A stretch of DNA of 64,000 nt from Fischerella sp. CENA71 (lineage in GTDB: Bacteria; Cyanobacteriota; Cyanobacteriia; Cyanobacteriales; Nostocaceae), in the NCBI GenBank assembly GCA_024239075.1, contig JANBVI010000006.1, forward strand, positions 62,001 to 126,000, given 5' to 3'. Below are positions 27,083-36,335 of the stretch, in pieces. The notes beneath the pieces are model-generated. The model worked only from the letters and a program-made list of their open reading frames with translations, was not told the origin of the DNA and made no database searches. Position 1 is the first letter of the stretch. Every line of letters starts with the position of its first letter. A program made the position numbers and the translations under genes.

Positions 27083-27159
27083 ATTTTTTGTCATCTTTCT
27101 AAAAGTCTAGTTTGTCGAGCAGTTTTTGCTTTCGTTGTGATTGGACAATGTATATAGAA

Positions 27160-27444
27160 TCATTCTCTGTAAGTTGTACTACCAACAACGTTAGGGTCGT
27201 TATAGCGAGTTGGTTCTTGACGCTTTCTACCAGCCAAACCAGCTAAACCTAATAAACCGAGTAATCCCAACCAACCCCAATCAAAACCTCTATCTTCATA
27301 AACTCCTGTATTTGGTGCAGAGGTGTTAGTAACTGTGGGGTCGGTATTTGTAGTTTGTGCTTGTGCGGGTATAGTTAAGGGTACAATTGTCATGCCCAAA
27401 GTCAAGACACTAGCGCCAACGATTTTGGTGAGATGATTTTTCAT
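27160..27444 (-). CDS. WGxxGxxG-family small membrane-anchored protein
   Basis: A 94-residue protein with a Sec signal peptide (residues 1-29, ending PAQAQ), a Thr/Asn-rich linker (TTNTDPTVTNTSAPNTG), then DWGWLGLLGLLGLAGLAGRKRQ, the Trp-Gly/Leu-Gly transmembrane signature of the WGxxGxxG proteins, and a short polar tail. The signature plus basic residues resembles protein-sorting tails such as PEP-CTERM. The function of the family is not known. The gene is isolated, between the ictB terminator and the divergent smpB. Confidence 0.85.
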   Translation of the reverse strand: MKNHLTKIVGASVLTLGMTIVPLTIPAQAQTTNTDPTVTNTSAPNTGVYEDRGFDWGWLGLLGLLGLAGLAGRKRQEPTRYNDPNVVGSTTYRE

Positions 27445-27701
27445 GATGATTTTTCCTCATCTGTTACAAAGTTATTCACTACTTTATCGAGCTACTCTCA
27501 CAACAAAATCAATCCATGGCTGTAAACTAAAAACCTTTTACACTCTTGCTTAAGATATATAAAACGCGGTCATTCTTAAAAAGCTAGGATAGAACTAATA
27601 TCTAGTTAGGCATACTATAGTGGTTTAATAGCCTTTTATATATTTATGAGGCAGCCTCAAGGATTTTTTTAGTCATAATTTAGACCTAAGTAAAATTTTC
27701 A

Positions 27702-28169
27702 ATGAGCGATAAGAGCGACGGTTATAAAGTTATTAGTGACAATCGGCAAGCCCGTTATTTGTACGATATTCTCGAAACCTACGAAGCTGGAATTCAGTTG
27801 ACAGGGACTGAGGTGAAATCAATCCGTGCAGGTAGGGTAAACCTTCAAGATGGCTATGCTTTGCTCCGCAATGGAGAAGCATGGCTGATCAACGTACATA
27901 TTTCACCTTATACTGCGAGTGGACAGTATTTTAACCATGAACCACGTCGTACACGCAAACTACTGCTACATCGCCAAGAAATCCGCAAGTTAATTGGTAA
28001 GGTAGAACAGCAAGGTTTGACTTTGGTTCCTCTGAAAATGTATTTCAAACGCGGTTGGGTGAAAGTTAGTATTGCCCTTGTTAAAGGTAAAAAACTGCAT
28101 GATAAAAGAGAAGATATGAAAAAACGTCAAGATCAACGCGAAATGCAACGAGCAATGAAAAATTATTAA
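27702..28169 (+). CDS. smpB: SsrA-binding protein SmpB
   Basis: Binds tmRNA and delivers it to stalled ribosomes for trans-translation. The 155 residues show the whole OB-fold signature: NRQARYLYDILETYEAGIQLTGTEVKSIRAGRVNLQDGYA, HISPYTASGQYFNHEPRRTRKLLLHRQEI, and the basic C-terminal tail (KGKKLHDKREDMKKRQDQREMQRAMKNY) that enters the decoding centre. The tmRNA gene itself was not found nearby. The neighbour downstream, a rhomboid protease gene, is convergent. Confidence 0.96.
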   Translation: MSDKSDGYKVISDNRQARYLYDILETYEAGIQLTGTEVKSIRAGRVNLQDGYALLRNGEAWLINVHISPYTASGQYFNHEPRRTRKLLLHRQEIRKLIGKVEQQGLTLVPLKMYFKRGWVKVSIALVKGKKLHDKREDMKKRQDQREMQRAMKNY

Positions 28170-28331
28170 ACAGTCATTGGTCATTGGTCATTTGTCCTTC
28201 GTGCCAAACTAATAATTCATGACCATTAATCGATAATTCTTCTTAGGGTACAAGAAAGCGGATTTATCCGTGCGGTCAATTCCATTTTCCAAAAATCGCA
28301 TCACCAATGACTAATGACTAATGACCAAGGA

Positions 28332-29051
28332 CTACCAAGTATATTTTTCTTGCTCGGAATCTTGATTAAATAATCCCAGTATGGGGCCGAGAATCGCCCC
28401 CACTAAAAAACCACCAGCATGGGCCCAGTAGGCAATACCTCCGTTTTCCATTCCAATATTAGTGGGTGCTTCGAGGCTAGCAATGCCGTAAAAAGCTTGT
28501 TCGATAAACCAAAATCCGAGAAAAAAGTATGCTGGTACACGAAAGGTGGGGAAGAAAAATCCCAAGGGAACGACACCGAGAACTTCTGCTTGGGGAAAGC
28601 GGATTATATATGCTCCCAAAACGCCAGCGATCGCACCACTTGCACCTAATGAGGGGATAGCAGAATTTTGGGAAAAATACCACTGAGCTAATGTTGCTAG
28701 AACACCACTAGCTAAATAGAAAAATAAATATTTAATATGACCTAATTTATCTTCGACGTTATTACCAAAAATCCATAGGAACAACATATTACCACCAAGA
28801 TGTAGCAAACCACCATGCAAAAATTGAGCAGTAATTAATGTTATCCACTCTGGTACGGGCTGATTTACAGAAATACCTGCAAAACTAGCTGTCAGTTCTC
28901 GTGGTACTACCGCAAATAAGTGAAAAAACCCATCTAAATATTGAGGAGGAAGGCTTGATTCATACAGAAATGCTAGAATGTTGGCAGCAATTAGCCCATA
29001 AGTCACATAGGGCGTAATTTTTGTTGGATTATTATCTCGGATTGGAACCAC
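28332..29051 (-). CDS. Rhomboid-family intramembrane serine protease
   Basis: A 239-residue protein with about six or seven membrane helices. Rhomboid marks are present: the oxyanion/asparagine region FLHGGLLHLGGNMLFLWIFGNNVEDKLG, the catalytic serine in LGASGAIAGVLGAYI, and the catalytic histidine in YWAHAGGFLVGAILG. It cleaves membrane proteins within or near the bilayer; the substrate is unknown. It is convergent with smpB, and the spacer between them carries TCATTGG heptamer repeats. Confidence 0.93.
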   Translation of the reverse strand: MVPIRDNNPTKITPYVTYGLIAANILAFLYESSLPPQYLDGFFHLFAVVPRELTASFAGISVNQPVPEWITLITAQFLHGGLLHLGGNMLFLWIFGNNVEDKLGHIKYLFFYLASGVLATLAQWYFSQNSAIPSLGASGAIAGVLGAYIIRFPQAEVLGVVPLGFFFPTFRVPAYFFLGFWFIEQAFYGIASLEAPTNIGMENGGIAYWAHAGGFLVGAILGPILGLFNQDSEQEKYTW

Positions 29052-29590
29052 AGGCTTTTTTTCTTACTTTTTCAAAACTCAACTACACCATACCTGAGTT
29101 GTTAAGTATTTAGGATTTACCTCTGGATGGATTTAGCAAAATCTTCGGAAGATATTTGTGAACGAGATAGAGATTATGCATGTCTAATCAACAACTAATA
29201 CTTATGTATTACATCTAAAATTAGAGAAGATTTTATTCACTTCGATCTGTATATTGTTTTTTATTCAAGTTTTTTATTGGGACTATATTGAAATATGATC
29301 TCTAAAAATTACTTAATTGATTACTATCTATTGATAATTTGTTAAGATATGTAAAATTATTTACATCTAATGATACAAATTTTGGAGTGTATGTTTTTTA
29401 CAAAGTAACTTTATCTAACAATGCTTCTCACTGATGGTAGATATAATTTGTAATTCAACCTTTGGGCAGTGATTAGCTGTTATTGCTGTCATAGTATGAA
29501 ACATAAGAGTACTATTATTATTATTTGTATTCACTGATAGTGATCATAGAAGCAAACTTATTAGTTAAAAATGCTAGGGGTGTACAGTCC
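29052..29590. other. AT-rich region upstream of the response regulator gene
   Basis: About 540 bp, strongly AT-rich, with no gene and no clear repeat. It probably contains the promoters of the divergent rhomboid and response regulator genes. The sequence AGGGGTG just before 29591 is a likely ribosome binding site. Confidence 0.45.
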
Positions 29591-30256
29591 ATGCCCTTGA
29601 CGATCCTTGTAGTGGATGACGATCCGGGCACTCGTCTGTCTATAAGCGATTATCTTGAACTATCTGGCTACTCGGTAATTGTTGCTAATGACGGTCAAGA
29701 GGCTTTAACAAAGGTGGAAGAGTACCATCCTGATTTGATGGTTACTGATATTGTCATGCCACGAATGAATGGTTATGAACTGGTACGCCAAGTGCGCCAA
29801 AAATCAGCATTTCGTTTGTTACCAGTAATTTTATTGACAGCACGGACAAAAACACAGGAAAGAATTCTCGGTTATCAATCTGGATGTGATTTGTACTTGC
29901 CCAAACCTTTTGAATTAGAAGAGTTGGGAGCAGCTATTCGTAATTTATTGGCGCGATCGCAAATTATTCAATCTGCATACCGTCTTTCTGAGATCGAAGA
30001 TAGCAATCCTTTAGATACTAACGGCTCAAAGTTAACTCACATTCAAAAATCTCAGTGGTTTTCAGAATTAACTTCCAGAGAACAAGAAGTTTTGGAACTT
30101 CTGACTCATGGTCTTTCTAATGCTGATATGGGTCAAAAGTTACACCTGAGTCCTCGAACTATAGAAAAGTACGTTAGTAGTTTGTTAAGAAAAACAAGCA
30201 CTAACAACAGAGCCGAATTAGTACGTTTTGCTATGAAGCATGGTCTCGTAGAATAA
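29591..30256 (+). CDS. NarL/LuxR-type response regulator
   Basis: A 221-residue protein from ATG 29591 (AGGGGTG ~9 bp upstream; a longer frame back to 29525 lacks a signal). The receiver domain has the acidic pair VVDDDPGTR, the phospho-acceptor Asp in DLMVTDIVMPRMNGYEL, the switch Thr in VILLTARTKTQERI, and Lys in DLYLPKPFELEEL. The C-terminal LuxR helix-turn-helix reads LTSREQEVLELLTHGLSNADMGQKLHLSPRTIEKYVSSLLRKT. It should bind DNA when phosphorylated. No histidine kinase is adjacent; the partner is unknown. Confidence 0.93.
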   Translation: MPLTILVVDDDPGTRLSISDYLELSGYSVIVANDGQEALTKVEEYHPDLMVTDIVMPRMNGYELVRQVRQKSAFRLLPVILLTARTKTQERILGYQSGCDLYLPKPFELEELGAAIRNLLARSQIIQSAYRLSEIEDSNPLDTNGSKLTHIQKSQWFSELTSREQEVLELLTHGLSNADMGQKLHLSPRTIEKYVSSLLRKTSTNNRAELVRFAMKHGLVE

Positions 30257-30711
30257 GGTGTGAAACAGACAAGGCCGAATAAGGGAGACAAGGAGGACAA
30301 GGAACAGAAGGGAGACAAGGGAGACAAAACAAGTCAAAAGTCATAGACGCATAAGCAGTGAGACAGCGCGATCTACCCTATGGGTAGACACGTAGACGGA
30401 CGAAGTCTGGCTTGTGATAGAGTAGCGGCTTCTCGCAGAGTCTGACTGCGTAGACGCCCTTTGGCGGCTTCTCGCAAGAGTACCCGTTCGTCGTTGCGTT
30501 AGCTTCCCGCAGGGTAGACGTTCCCAGAGAGTAAATCAAAAGTCAAAAGTCAAAATTTTGATTTGTTGCCCAATGCTCAATGAGAAATAAACATTGACTA
30601 TTGACCACTATTAACTACTATTAACAAAATATTTATAGCTTGTGAATTTTATACAAGTTAGTAAATAATTATCTGTATCAAAATTATTCTTTTTGTAGGG
30701 TTGCGATCGCT
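30257..30711. repeat. Mosaic of dispersed repeats
   Basis: About 455 bp without a gene. It holds GGAGACAAGG-type units (30280-30325), GC-rich pieces such as CTACCCTATGGGTAGACACG, GGCGGCTTCTCGCA and GCTTCCCGCAGGGTAGACG (30370-30525), and AAAGTCAAAAGTCA heptamers (30537-30555). The pieces resemble those at 23270-23420 and 43290-43350. Confidence 0.65.
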
Positions 30712-31683
30712 CTATTCACCAAAAGCTAGTTGAGACTCTATTCGGTCGATAGCTGCTCGCCAAACATCATATCCATTTTCGTTGAGATGTAATCCATCTG
30801 TAGTTAAATCTTCTCGCAAATTACCTTCAAAATCTGCAAACCACTTGTAGAGATTGAGATAATTTACTCCTTCTTTTTGGGCAATTAAAGCAAGTTGATG
30901 ATTAATAGCCCGAATGCGGTTATTAGAAATATTAGACCAGCGGCTTGGCAAGATAGATTGAACAATAATCATACTATCTGGATGATTTTGTCGTAAGCGC
31001 CGCATAATCAAGCGAGAATTGCTCAAAATCACTTCATCACTTCTACCTTTGCGTAAGTCGTTAATCCCAACCATGACATAAATGACACTCGGTTTTGTTT
31101 TAGCAAAAGCCGATAATCTTTTTAAAACACCACTAGAAGTATCTCCAGAAATTCCCTGATTCAACCACAATTTTTCAGTAGGAAGGATTTCTTTCGGAAA
31201 CCACATACTCAAAGAATCGCCAACTAGAATACTCAAGCGATTTTTACCTTGACCTTTAGCCATTGCTTTAGCTTCCATCGCTAGCAAACTTTTCCAATCC
31301 TCATAAGTTAATTGATGCTTATGCCCAGAATCCCATAATGTCTTCAATTCCTCATCAGCTACCCGTGTATAAATTTGACCAGCTTTGAGAGCAGCTAATC
31401 TATGATAATAAAGTTGATTTCCAGATGTGGGCTTCCAAGCTGGTTTATAGTTTGGTGTTAAAAAGGACTCTGTTGCTACAGGCGAATTCTGTTCGCTAAA
31501 TTCTGGTGCAGAAGTTTCCAAAGTAGGGACTAATGTCTCACTTGCTATTGGCTGTAAGCTATCTGGGTTTTTCCAATTTACTTGATTAGCATCAGTATGC
31601 AAAATCGATTGCTCTGGTAAAGTCGATACTGGTACAACCAACCCTGTTACCAAACCTGCTGCTAACAAATACACATCCTTCAT
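30712..31683 (-). CDS. Secreted SGNH/GDSL hydrolase
   Basis: A 323-residue protein with an N-terminal hydrophobic segment (VYLLAAGLVTGLVVPVSTLP) that acts as a signal peptide or anchor, a low-complexity linker, then the SGNH domain. Block I is ILVGDSLSMWF with the nucleophile Ser, block II contains NQGISGDTS, block III is YVMVGINDLRKG, and block V is TTDGLHLNENGYDVW with the catalytic Asp-His. It is likely an esterase or acyl-hydrolase acting outside the plasma membrane; the substrate is unknown. The gene is isolated by repeat-rich and AT-rich spacers. Confidence 0.88.
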   Translation of the reverse strand: MKDVYLLAAGLVTGLVVPVSTLPEQSILHTDANQVNWKNPDSLQPIASETLVPTLETSAPEFSEQNSPVATESFLTPNYKPAWKPTSGNQLYYHRLAALKAGQIYTRVADEELKTLWDSGHKHQLTYEDWKSLLAMEAKAMAKGQGKNRLSILVGDSLSMWFPKEILPTEKLWLNQGISGDTSSGVLKRLSAFAKTKPSVIYVMVGINDLRKGRSDEVILSNSRLIMRRLRQNHPDSMIIVQSILPSRWSNISNNRIRAINHQLALIAQKEGVNYLNLYKWFADFEGNLREDLTTDGLHLNENGYDVWRAAIDRIESQLAFGE

Positions 31684-31996
31684 ATCGTAGTTTCTCCCAC
31701 ATAGTTGCCACTTTTCCCAAAAGCAGCGTTTTTTGGCTGGTATCAGGAAAATTCTTCATCAGCTAAATTATCACCTTTTACAGTATTTACACTGAATAAG
31801 TGTAATTAGCTAGCTTGTGAGATTAGTTTTTACAATATCTTTAATGACTTTATCTAGTATTAACAAGGTTTAATTAAATACTTTAAATATAAAAAATACT
31901 AGAGTTTTTACTAAGTTAGCAACTTTCACTATTTCAGAGCAATAGCCTTGTTTAACATCCCTACACCCCATACTTACTTAATAAATCAGAAAAGTG
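31684..31996. other. AT-rich spacer
   Basis: About 310 bp upstream of the GDSL hydrolase gene and downstream of the methyltransferase gene. No gene, hairpin or repeat of note is seen. Confidence 0.4.
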
Positions 31997-32902
31997 TCAA
32001 GTCTCAAACCGATAACGGCTGCCGATAATATAATCTTCATTCATTTCAAACGAAATCCATCGCCTTTGCCAAGTCTCAGCCACAAAACCTGTTGTATTAG
32101 AACCTGCGAACGGATCTAAAATTAGATCACCTTCATCGGTTAAAAATTTGATAAAAAACTCTGCAAAACCTTGAGGAAAACGCGCAGGATGGGGTTGTAT
32201 TCCCACTGCTTTACAGCGACGTAGGTATGCACTGTTAGATTCAGTATTAGCAATTTCTAACAAATTAGGTGGTATTGCACCTTGATTATCCTTTTGAAAG
32301 CGATCAGAAATATCATGTCCACTAGGACGCATTTTTGCTTTATAGCCATTTTTGAGTAATTGCTTCATACTCTCACTGTATGGCTTTAAAACTTTTCTAT
32401 TATCCGCTTTTGGATGAGGCGTTTTTGATAGCCACCAAACTACATTGACTGAATCTTTAACACGAATACGTCTAACTGTTACCCACTCAGCTGGGGTAGG
32501 CAGTCGCGCCGGATTATAGTGATAAAATTCTTGGGCAAGGAAAAAGCCGACTTCTTTACACAGCCTGACTAATAATTCATATTGGTAGATACTTCGTACG
32601 GGATTACCAGGTAGATAAGCACCACCTAAATCCAAAACAAATGAACCATTATCTGTAAGTACTCGTTTAAATTCAACGGCGAAAGGTAGAAACCATTCAA
32701 TATATTTTTCAGCGCTTTGATTTCCGTATTCTTTTTGACGGGTTAGTGCAAATGGGGGTGAAGTCAGGATTAAATTAATGCTGCTATCTTGAATAAATTT
32801 AATTAGTTCTTGGCTATCTCCCAGATATACTGCACCATAATTTTGAGAGTAATAAGGTGGAATTTTTATTGCTTGTTTTGGTGTTATTTGTTCTTGTATC
32901 AA
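31997..32902 (-). CDS. Site-specific DNA methyltransferase, likely cytosine-N4
   Basis: A 301-residue enzyme of the beta-type motif order: the catalytic LTSPPF (SPPF at 48-51) comes first and the AdoMet-binding LDPFAGSNTTG near residue 268 comes late. SPPF/SPPY is typical of N4-cytosine enzymes; N6-adenine enzymes usually carry DPPY. No restriction endonuclease is adjacent, so it looks like a solitary methyltransferase. Synechocystis has a solitary N4C enzyme for GGCC (M.Ssp6803II); whether this one has the same target would need alignment and methylome data. Cyanase lies 92 bp upstream on the same strand. Confidence 0.85.
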   Translation of the reverse strand: MIQEQITPKQAIKIPPYYSQNYGAVYLGDSQELIKFIQDSSINLILTSPPFALTRQKEYGNQSAEKYIEWFLPFAVEFKRVLTDNGSFVLDLGGAYLPGNPVRSIYQYELLVRLCKEVGFFLAQEFYHYNPARLPTPAEWVTVRRIRVKDSVNVVWWLSKTPHPKADNRKVLKPYSESMKQLLKNGYKAKMRPSGHDISDRFQKDNQGAIPPNLLEIANTESNSAYLRRCKAVGIQPHPARFPQGFAEFFIKFLTDEGDLILDPFAGSNTTGFVAETWQRRWISFEMNEDYIIGSRYRFET

Positions 32903-32994
32903 GAGAATTTGTATTTATAATTAATTTTTATAGCCAATTTTGATTTGATCCCTTTATTGTAAATAAGAGGGGATCTCAGGGCGTCAATGAAAAT

Positions 32995-33435
32995 CTACCA
33001 CTTTTTATAGGGAAGAAATTTTCCTGACATGATCACTTTGACGCGATCGCCTTTGGGGTCTTCTTCTTTTTCAATATCTAAAGTAAAATCAATTGCGCTC
33101 ATAATCCCATCACCAAACTTGTCGTGAATCACCGCTTTCATTGGCATTCCATACACCTGCATAATTTCGTAAAAACGGTAAACTAGAGGATCTGTTGGTA
33201 CAACTGGTCCTAATCCTTTTACAGGATATTCTGTTAATTCTTCCACATAACTTTCATCAAGTCCTAATGCTTCAACTAATTGTTTCGCTTCTGACTCGGA
33301 AGCACTAGCTTGACGATAGATGACAGCCGCAATCCATACTTCATCACGTCCCAAAATCTTTTCTAAATCTGTAAAGCTTAGTCCTTTGTCTTTTTTTGCT
33401 GCCAACAACTTGTGAGTTATTTCGGGAATAGACAT
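32995..33435 (-). CDS. cynS: Cyanate hydratase (cyanase)
   Basis: Converts cyanate and bicarbonate to ammonia and CO2, giving nitrogen from cyanate. From ATG 33435, with GGAG 8 bp upstream, it is 146 residues, the usual length; an upstream in-frame start would add 12 residues. The N-terminal helical domain resembles a DNA-binding fold ([30 protein letters not shown]) and the C-terminal catalytic domain carries the active-site Arg and Glu in [12 protein letters not shown] and Ser in [11 protein letters not shown]. No cyanate or nitrate transport genes are next to it. Confidence 0.95.
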   Translation of the reverse strand: MSIPEITHKLLAAKKDKGLSFTDLEKILGRDEVWIAAVIYRQASASESEAKQLVEALGLDESYVEELTEYPVKGLGPVVPTDPLVYRFYEIMQVYGMPMKAVIHDKFGDGIMSAIDFTLDIEKEEDPKGDRVKVIMSGKFLPYKKW

Positions 33436-33483
33436 ATAAAATCTCCTGTAGTTAATTGACTTTCTATACAAGTTATCACTAAC

Positions 33484-33837
33484 TTACCTTTCTGATTCAC
33501 TCAGGTACGGACGACGGATTCGCGTCTGCATTTCATCTGCAACAACAAGACAACCTTTGAGGATTTCCAATGGTTGCTCAGTTGTAACACGAGATAGTAT
33601 TTCTAGCACTGCTTGACGACTACGGTTACGCGATCGCACTAGCAATATACCTGGATGAGTGCCTGGTGGAAAGCGTCGAACATCCGAGAAATCTAAATCA
33701 AGAGTAATAAAAAAGCCTCCTTCAGTACATACTTGTTGCCAAACAATCTCGTCTTCTGCGCCAGATAAACCTTCATCAGTTACGCGATCGCATTCGTAAC
33801 CAGCTTGCAATTACTCCCAAGCATTCAAATAAGACAT
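33484..33837 (-). pseudogene. N-terminally broken PIN-like toxin (DUF5615 type)
   Basis: The frame from 33810 (TTG) reads LQAGYECDRVTDEGLSGAED and then GFFITLDLDFSDVRRFPPGTHPGILLVR, matching the middle and end of DUF5615 PIN-like proteins. The expected first ~20 residues, with the first catalytic Asp (pattern FLIDENLP), are missing. An ATG at 33837 is in frame but reaches a TAA at 33811-33813 after eight codons (MSYLNAWE, stop). Upstream lies the psaB terminator rather than a DUF433-type antitoxin gene. A truncated remnant is the simplest reading; an internal TTG start cannot be excluded. Confidence 0.65.
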
Positions 33838-33870
33838 ACTACATCTTTGACTCCATTCCAAGTAAATCCT

Positions 33871-33907
33871 ACAAAAAATCCCCCACCTTTCGGCAGGGGA
33901 CTTTTTA
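33871..33907 (-). terminator. Terminator of the psaA-psaB transcript
   Basis: On the minus strand, AAAAAGTCCCCTGCC-GAAA-GGTGGGGGATTTTTTG forms a hairpin with a GAAA loop and a following T run, ~27 bp after the psaB stop codon. Confidence 0.85.
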
Positions 33908-33933
33908 ATTACCTATCAAAACTAGCAGCCGAA

Positions 33934-36159
33934 TTAACCGAACTTACCAGCCGTCGAGGCAATGAGGAATGCTGCGTAGGTTAGGACGTAGCCCACAGCG
34001 AAGTGAGTTAAACCAACCAAACGAGCTTGAACGATAGACAAAGCAACGGGCTTGTCTTTCCAGCGAACTAGGTTCGCGATTGGAGTACGTTCGTGGGCCC
34101 AAACAAGAGTTTCGATCAACTCTTGCCAGTAACCTCTCCAGGAGATGAGGAACATGAAACCGGTCGCCCAAACTAGGTGTCCAAAGAGGAACATCCAAGC
34201 CCAAACAGACAAGTTGTTCATGCCGTAGGGGTTGTAACCGTTGATCAACTGAGCGGAGTTAGCCCACAGATAATCACGGAACCAGCCCATTAAGTAAGTA
34301 GAAGATTCGTTGAACTGAGCAACGTTACCTTGCCAAATACCTAGATGCTTCCAGTGCCAGTAGAATGTTACCCAACCTACTGTGTTTAACGCCCAGAAAG
34401 TAGCTAGATAGAAGGAGTCCCAACCGGAAATGTCGCAAGTACCGCCACGACCAGGACCGTCACAAGGGAAGGCATAACCGAAGTCCTTTTTATCGGGCAT
34501 CAGTTTAGATCCACGAGCATCCAAAGCACCTTTAACTAGTATCAGTACTGTGGTGTGGATTGCCAGAGCAAAGGCATGGTGTACTAGGAAGTCACCAGGG
34601 CCAATTGTTAGGAACAAAGAGTTAGTGCCAGAGTTAATTGCATCCAGCCAACCGGACAACCAAACGTTACCGTAGTTGGGATAAGCTGTGTAAGCAACGC
34701 TATCTGGGTTGGACAACAGAACGTTGAGTCCATACAGCACTTTACCGTGAGAAGCTTGGATGAATTGAGCAAACACAGGCTCAATTAAAATTTGCTTTTC
34801 AGGTGTGCCAAAAGCAACTACTACGTCGTTGTGAACATACAGACCCAAGGTATGGAAGCCCAAGAATAGGGATACCCAGCTTAGGTGAGAGATGATCGCT
34901 TCTTTGTGCTTCAGAACACGTTCAAGGACGTTGCCCTTGTTTTGTTCGGGATCGTAGTCACGCACCCAGAAGATGGCACCGTGAGCGAAAGCACCGAGCA
35001 TCAAGAATATCGCAATGTACTGGTGGTGAGTGTACAGCGCTGCCTGAGTTGTGTAGTCCCTAGCAATAAATGCGTAAGGAGGCAGGGAGTACATGTGCTG
35101 CGCTACCAGAGAGGTGATTACACCCAAGCAAGCCAGGTGCCAACCCAATTGGAAGTGCAGAGAGTTGTTGTAAGTTTCGTAAATGCCTTGGTGAGGCATG
35201 TTGAAGGGGCCTTCAACGGGTTTACCGAAGAAGGTTTTGGCATCCATCATTTCTTTGATGCTGTGACCGATGCCAAAGTTGGTGCGGTACATGTGACCAG
35301 CAACGATGAACAGAACTGCGATCGCCAAGTGGTGGTGAGCCATATCAGTCAACCACAGGGATTCAGTCTGGGGATGGAAACCACCCAAGAAAGTCAAAAT
35401 CGCAGTCCCAGCGCCCTGGGAAGTACCAAATACATGGCTAGCGGTGTCAGGGTTTTCCGCGTAAACACCCCAGTTACCAGTGAAGAAGGGTTGTAAGCCT
35501 GCTGGGTGAGGCAAGGTGCTGAGGAAGTTATCCCAGCCTACGTGCTGTCCGCGAGATTCAGGGATCGCAACGTGGACTAAGTGACCTGTCCAAGCTAATG
35601 AACTTACACCAAATAGACCTGCCAAGTGGTGGTTAAGACGAGACTCAGCCATCTTGAACCAAGCAAGGCTAGGACGGAATTTGGGTTGTAAGTGCAACCA
35701 ACCTGCAAATAAGAACAAAGAGGCCAACAACAACAGGAAGATGGAACCCATGTACAGGTCGCCATTTGTCCGCATACCGATGGTGTACCACCAGTGGTAA
35801 ACACCAGAGTATGCAATATTTACTGGGTTGCTAGCACCACCTTGAGTAAAAGCTTCGATCGCTGGTTTACCAAAGTGGGGGTCCCAAATCGCGTGAGCAA
35901 TAGGACGGATATGAAGAGGGTCTTTAATCCACTGTTCAAAGTTACCTTGCCAGGCCACGTGGAATAAGAGGCTGGAAGCCCACAGGAAAATGATTGCCAG
36001 ATGACCGAAGTGAGTAGCGAAAATCTTTTGATAGAGATTTTCTTCGGTCATGCCATCATGGCTTTCAAAATCATTTCCCATAGCCATCGCATACCAGATC
36101 CGACGTGTAGTCGGGTCTTGTGCGAGATCCTGGCTAAATTTTGGAAATTTTGTTGCCAT
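33934..36159 (-). CDS. psaB: Photosystem I core protein PsaB
   Basis: The 741-residue PsaB subunit, full length for the family. With PsaA it binds P700, most antenna chlorophylls and the Fx cluster in thylakoid membranes. The start [20 protein letters not shown] and the Fx-binding loop [23 protein letters not shown] (two Cys) are diagnostic, as are the 11 membrane helices. It lies 176 bp after psaA on the same strand and is followed by a terminator, so the pair is an operon. Confidence 0.98.
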   Translation of the reverse strand: MATKFPKFSQDLAQDPTTRRIWYAMAMGNDFESHDGMTEENLYQKIFATHFGHLAIIFLWASSLLFHVAWQGNFEQWIKDPLHIRPIAHAIWDPHFGKPAIEAFTQGGASNPVNIAYSGVYHWWYTIGMRTNGDLYMGSIFLLLLASLFLFAGWLHLQPKFRPSLAWFKMAESRLNHHLAGLFGVSSLAWTGHLVHVAIPESRGQHVGWDNFLSTLPHPAGLQPFFTGNWGVYAENPDTASHVFGTSQGAGTAILTFLGGFHPQTESLWLTDMAHHHLAIAVLFIVAGHMYRTNFGIGHSIKEMMDAKTFFGKPVEGPFNMPHQGIYETYNNSLHFQLGWHLACLGVITSLVAQHMYSLPPYAFIARDYTTQAALYTHHQYIAIFLMLGAFAHGAIFWVRDYDPEQNKGNVLERVLKHKEAIISHLSWVSLFLGFHTLGLYVHNDVVVAFGTPEKQILIEPVFAQFIQASHGKVLYGLNVLLSNPDSVAYTAYPNYGNVWLSGWLDAINSGTNSLFLTIGPGDFLVHHAFALAIHTTVLILVKGALDARGSKLMPDKKDFGYAFPCDGPGRGGTCDISGWDSFYLATFWALNTVGWVTFYWHWKHLGIWQGNVAQFNESSTYLMGWFRDYLWANSAQLINGYNPYGMNNLSVWAWMFLFGHLVWATGFMFLISWRGYWQELIETLVWAHERTPIANLVRWKDKPVALSIVQARLVGLTHFAVGYVLTYAAFLIASTAGKFG

Positions 36160-36201
36160 AGCTTTTGATAAGTCCTCTGACTTTTAGCCATCACGTATCA
36201 G

Positions 36202-36322
36202 AGTTGTTAGTTGTTAGTTGTTAGTTGTTAACTACTTAGATTGGTTGCTAGTTGTTAAAGGAATTACCAACAATCAACAAATAACCAAGTTCTACTAACT
36301 CCCAACTACTAACTACTAACTC
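36202..36322. repeat. Inverted heptamer repeats between psaA and psaB
   Basis: GTTAGTT units repeat from 36202 to 36235 and their complements (AACTACTAACTACTAACT) from ~36297 to 36322. On transcription the two arms can pair into a long stem within the psaA-psaB mRNA. Confidence 0.8.
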
Positions 36323-36335
36323 TTCTGGCTGATTG

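Noticed and set aside
34885-35496. 203-codon plus-strand frame opposite psaB
   Set aside because: Antisense to the highly biased psaB codons; the protein is of low plausibility (Val/His-rich, no domain).
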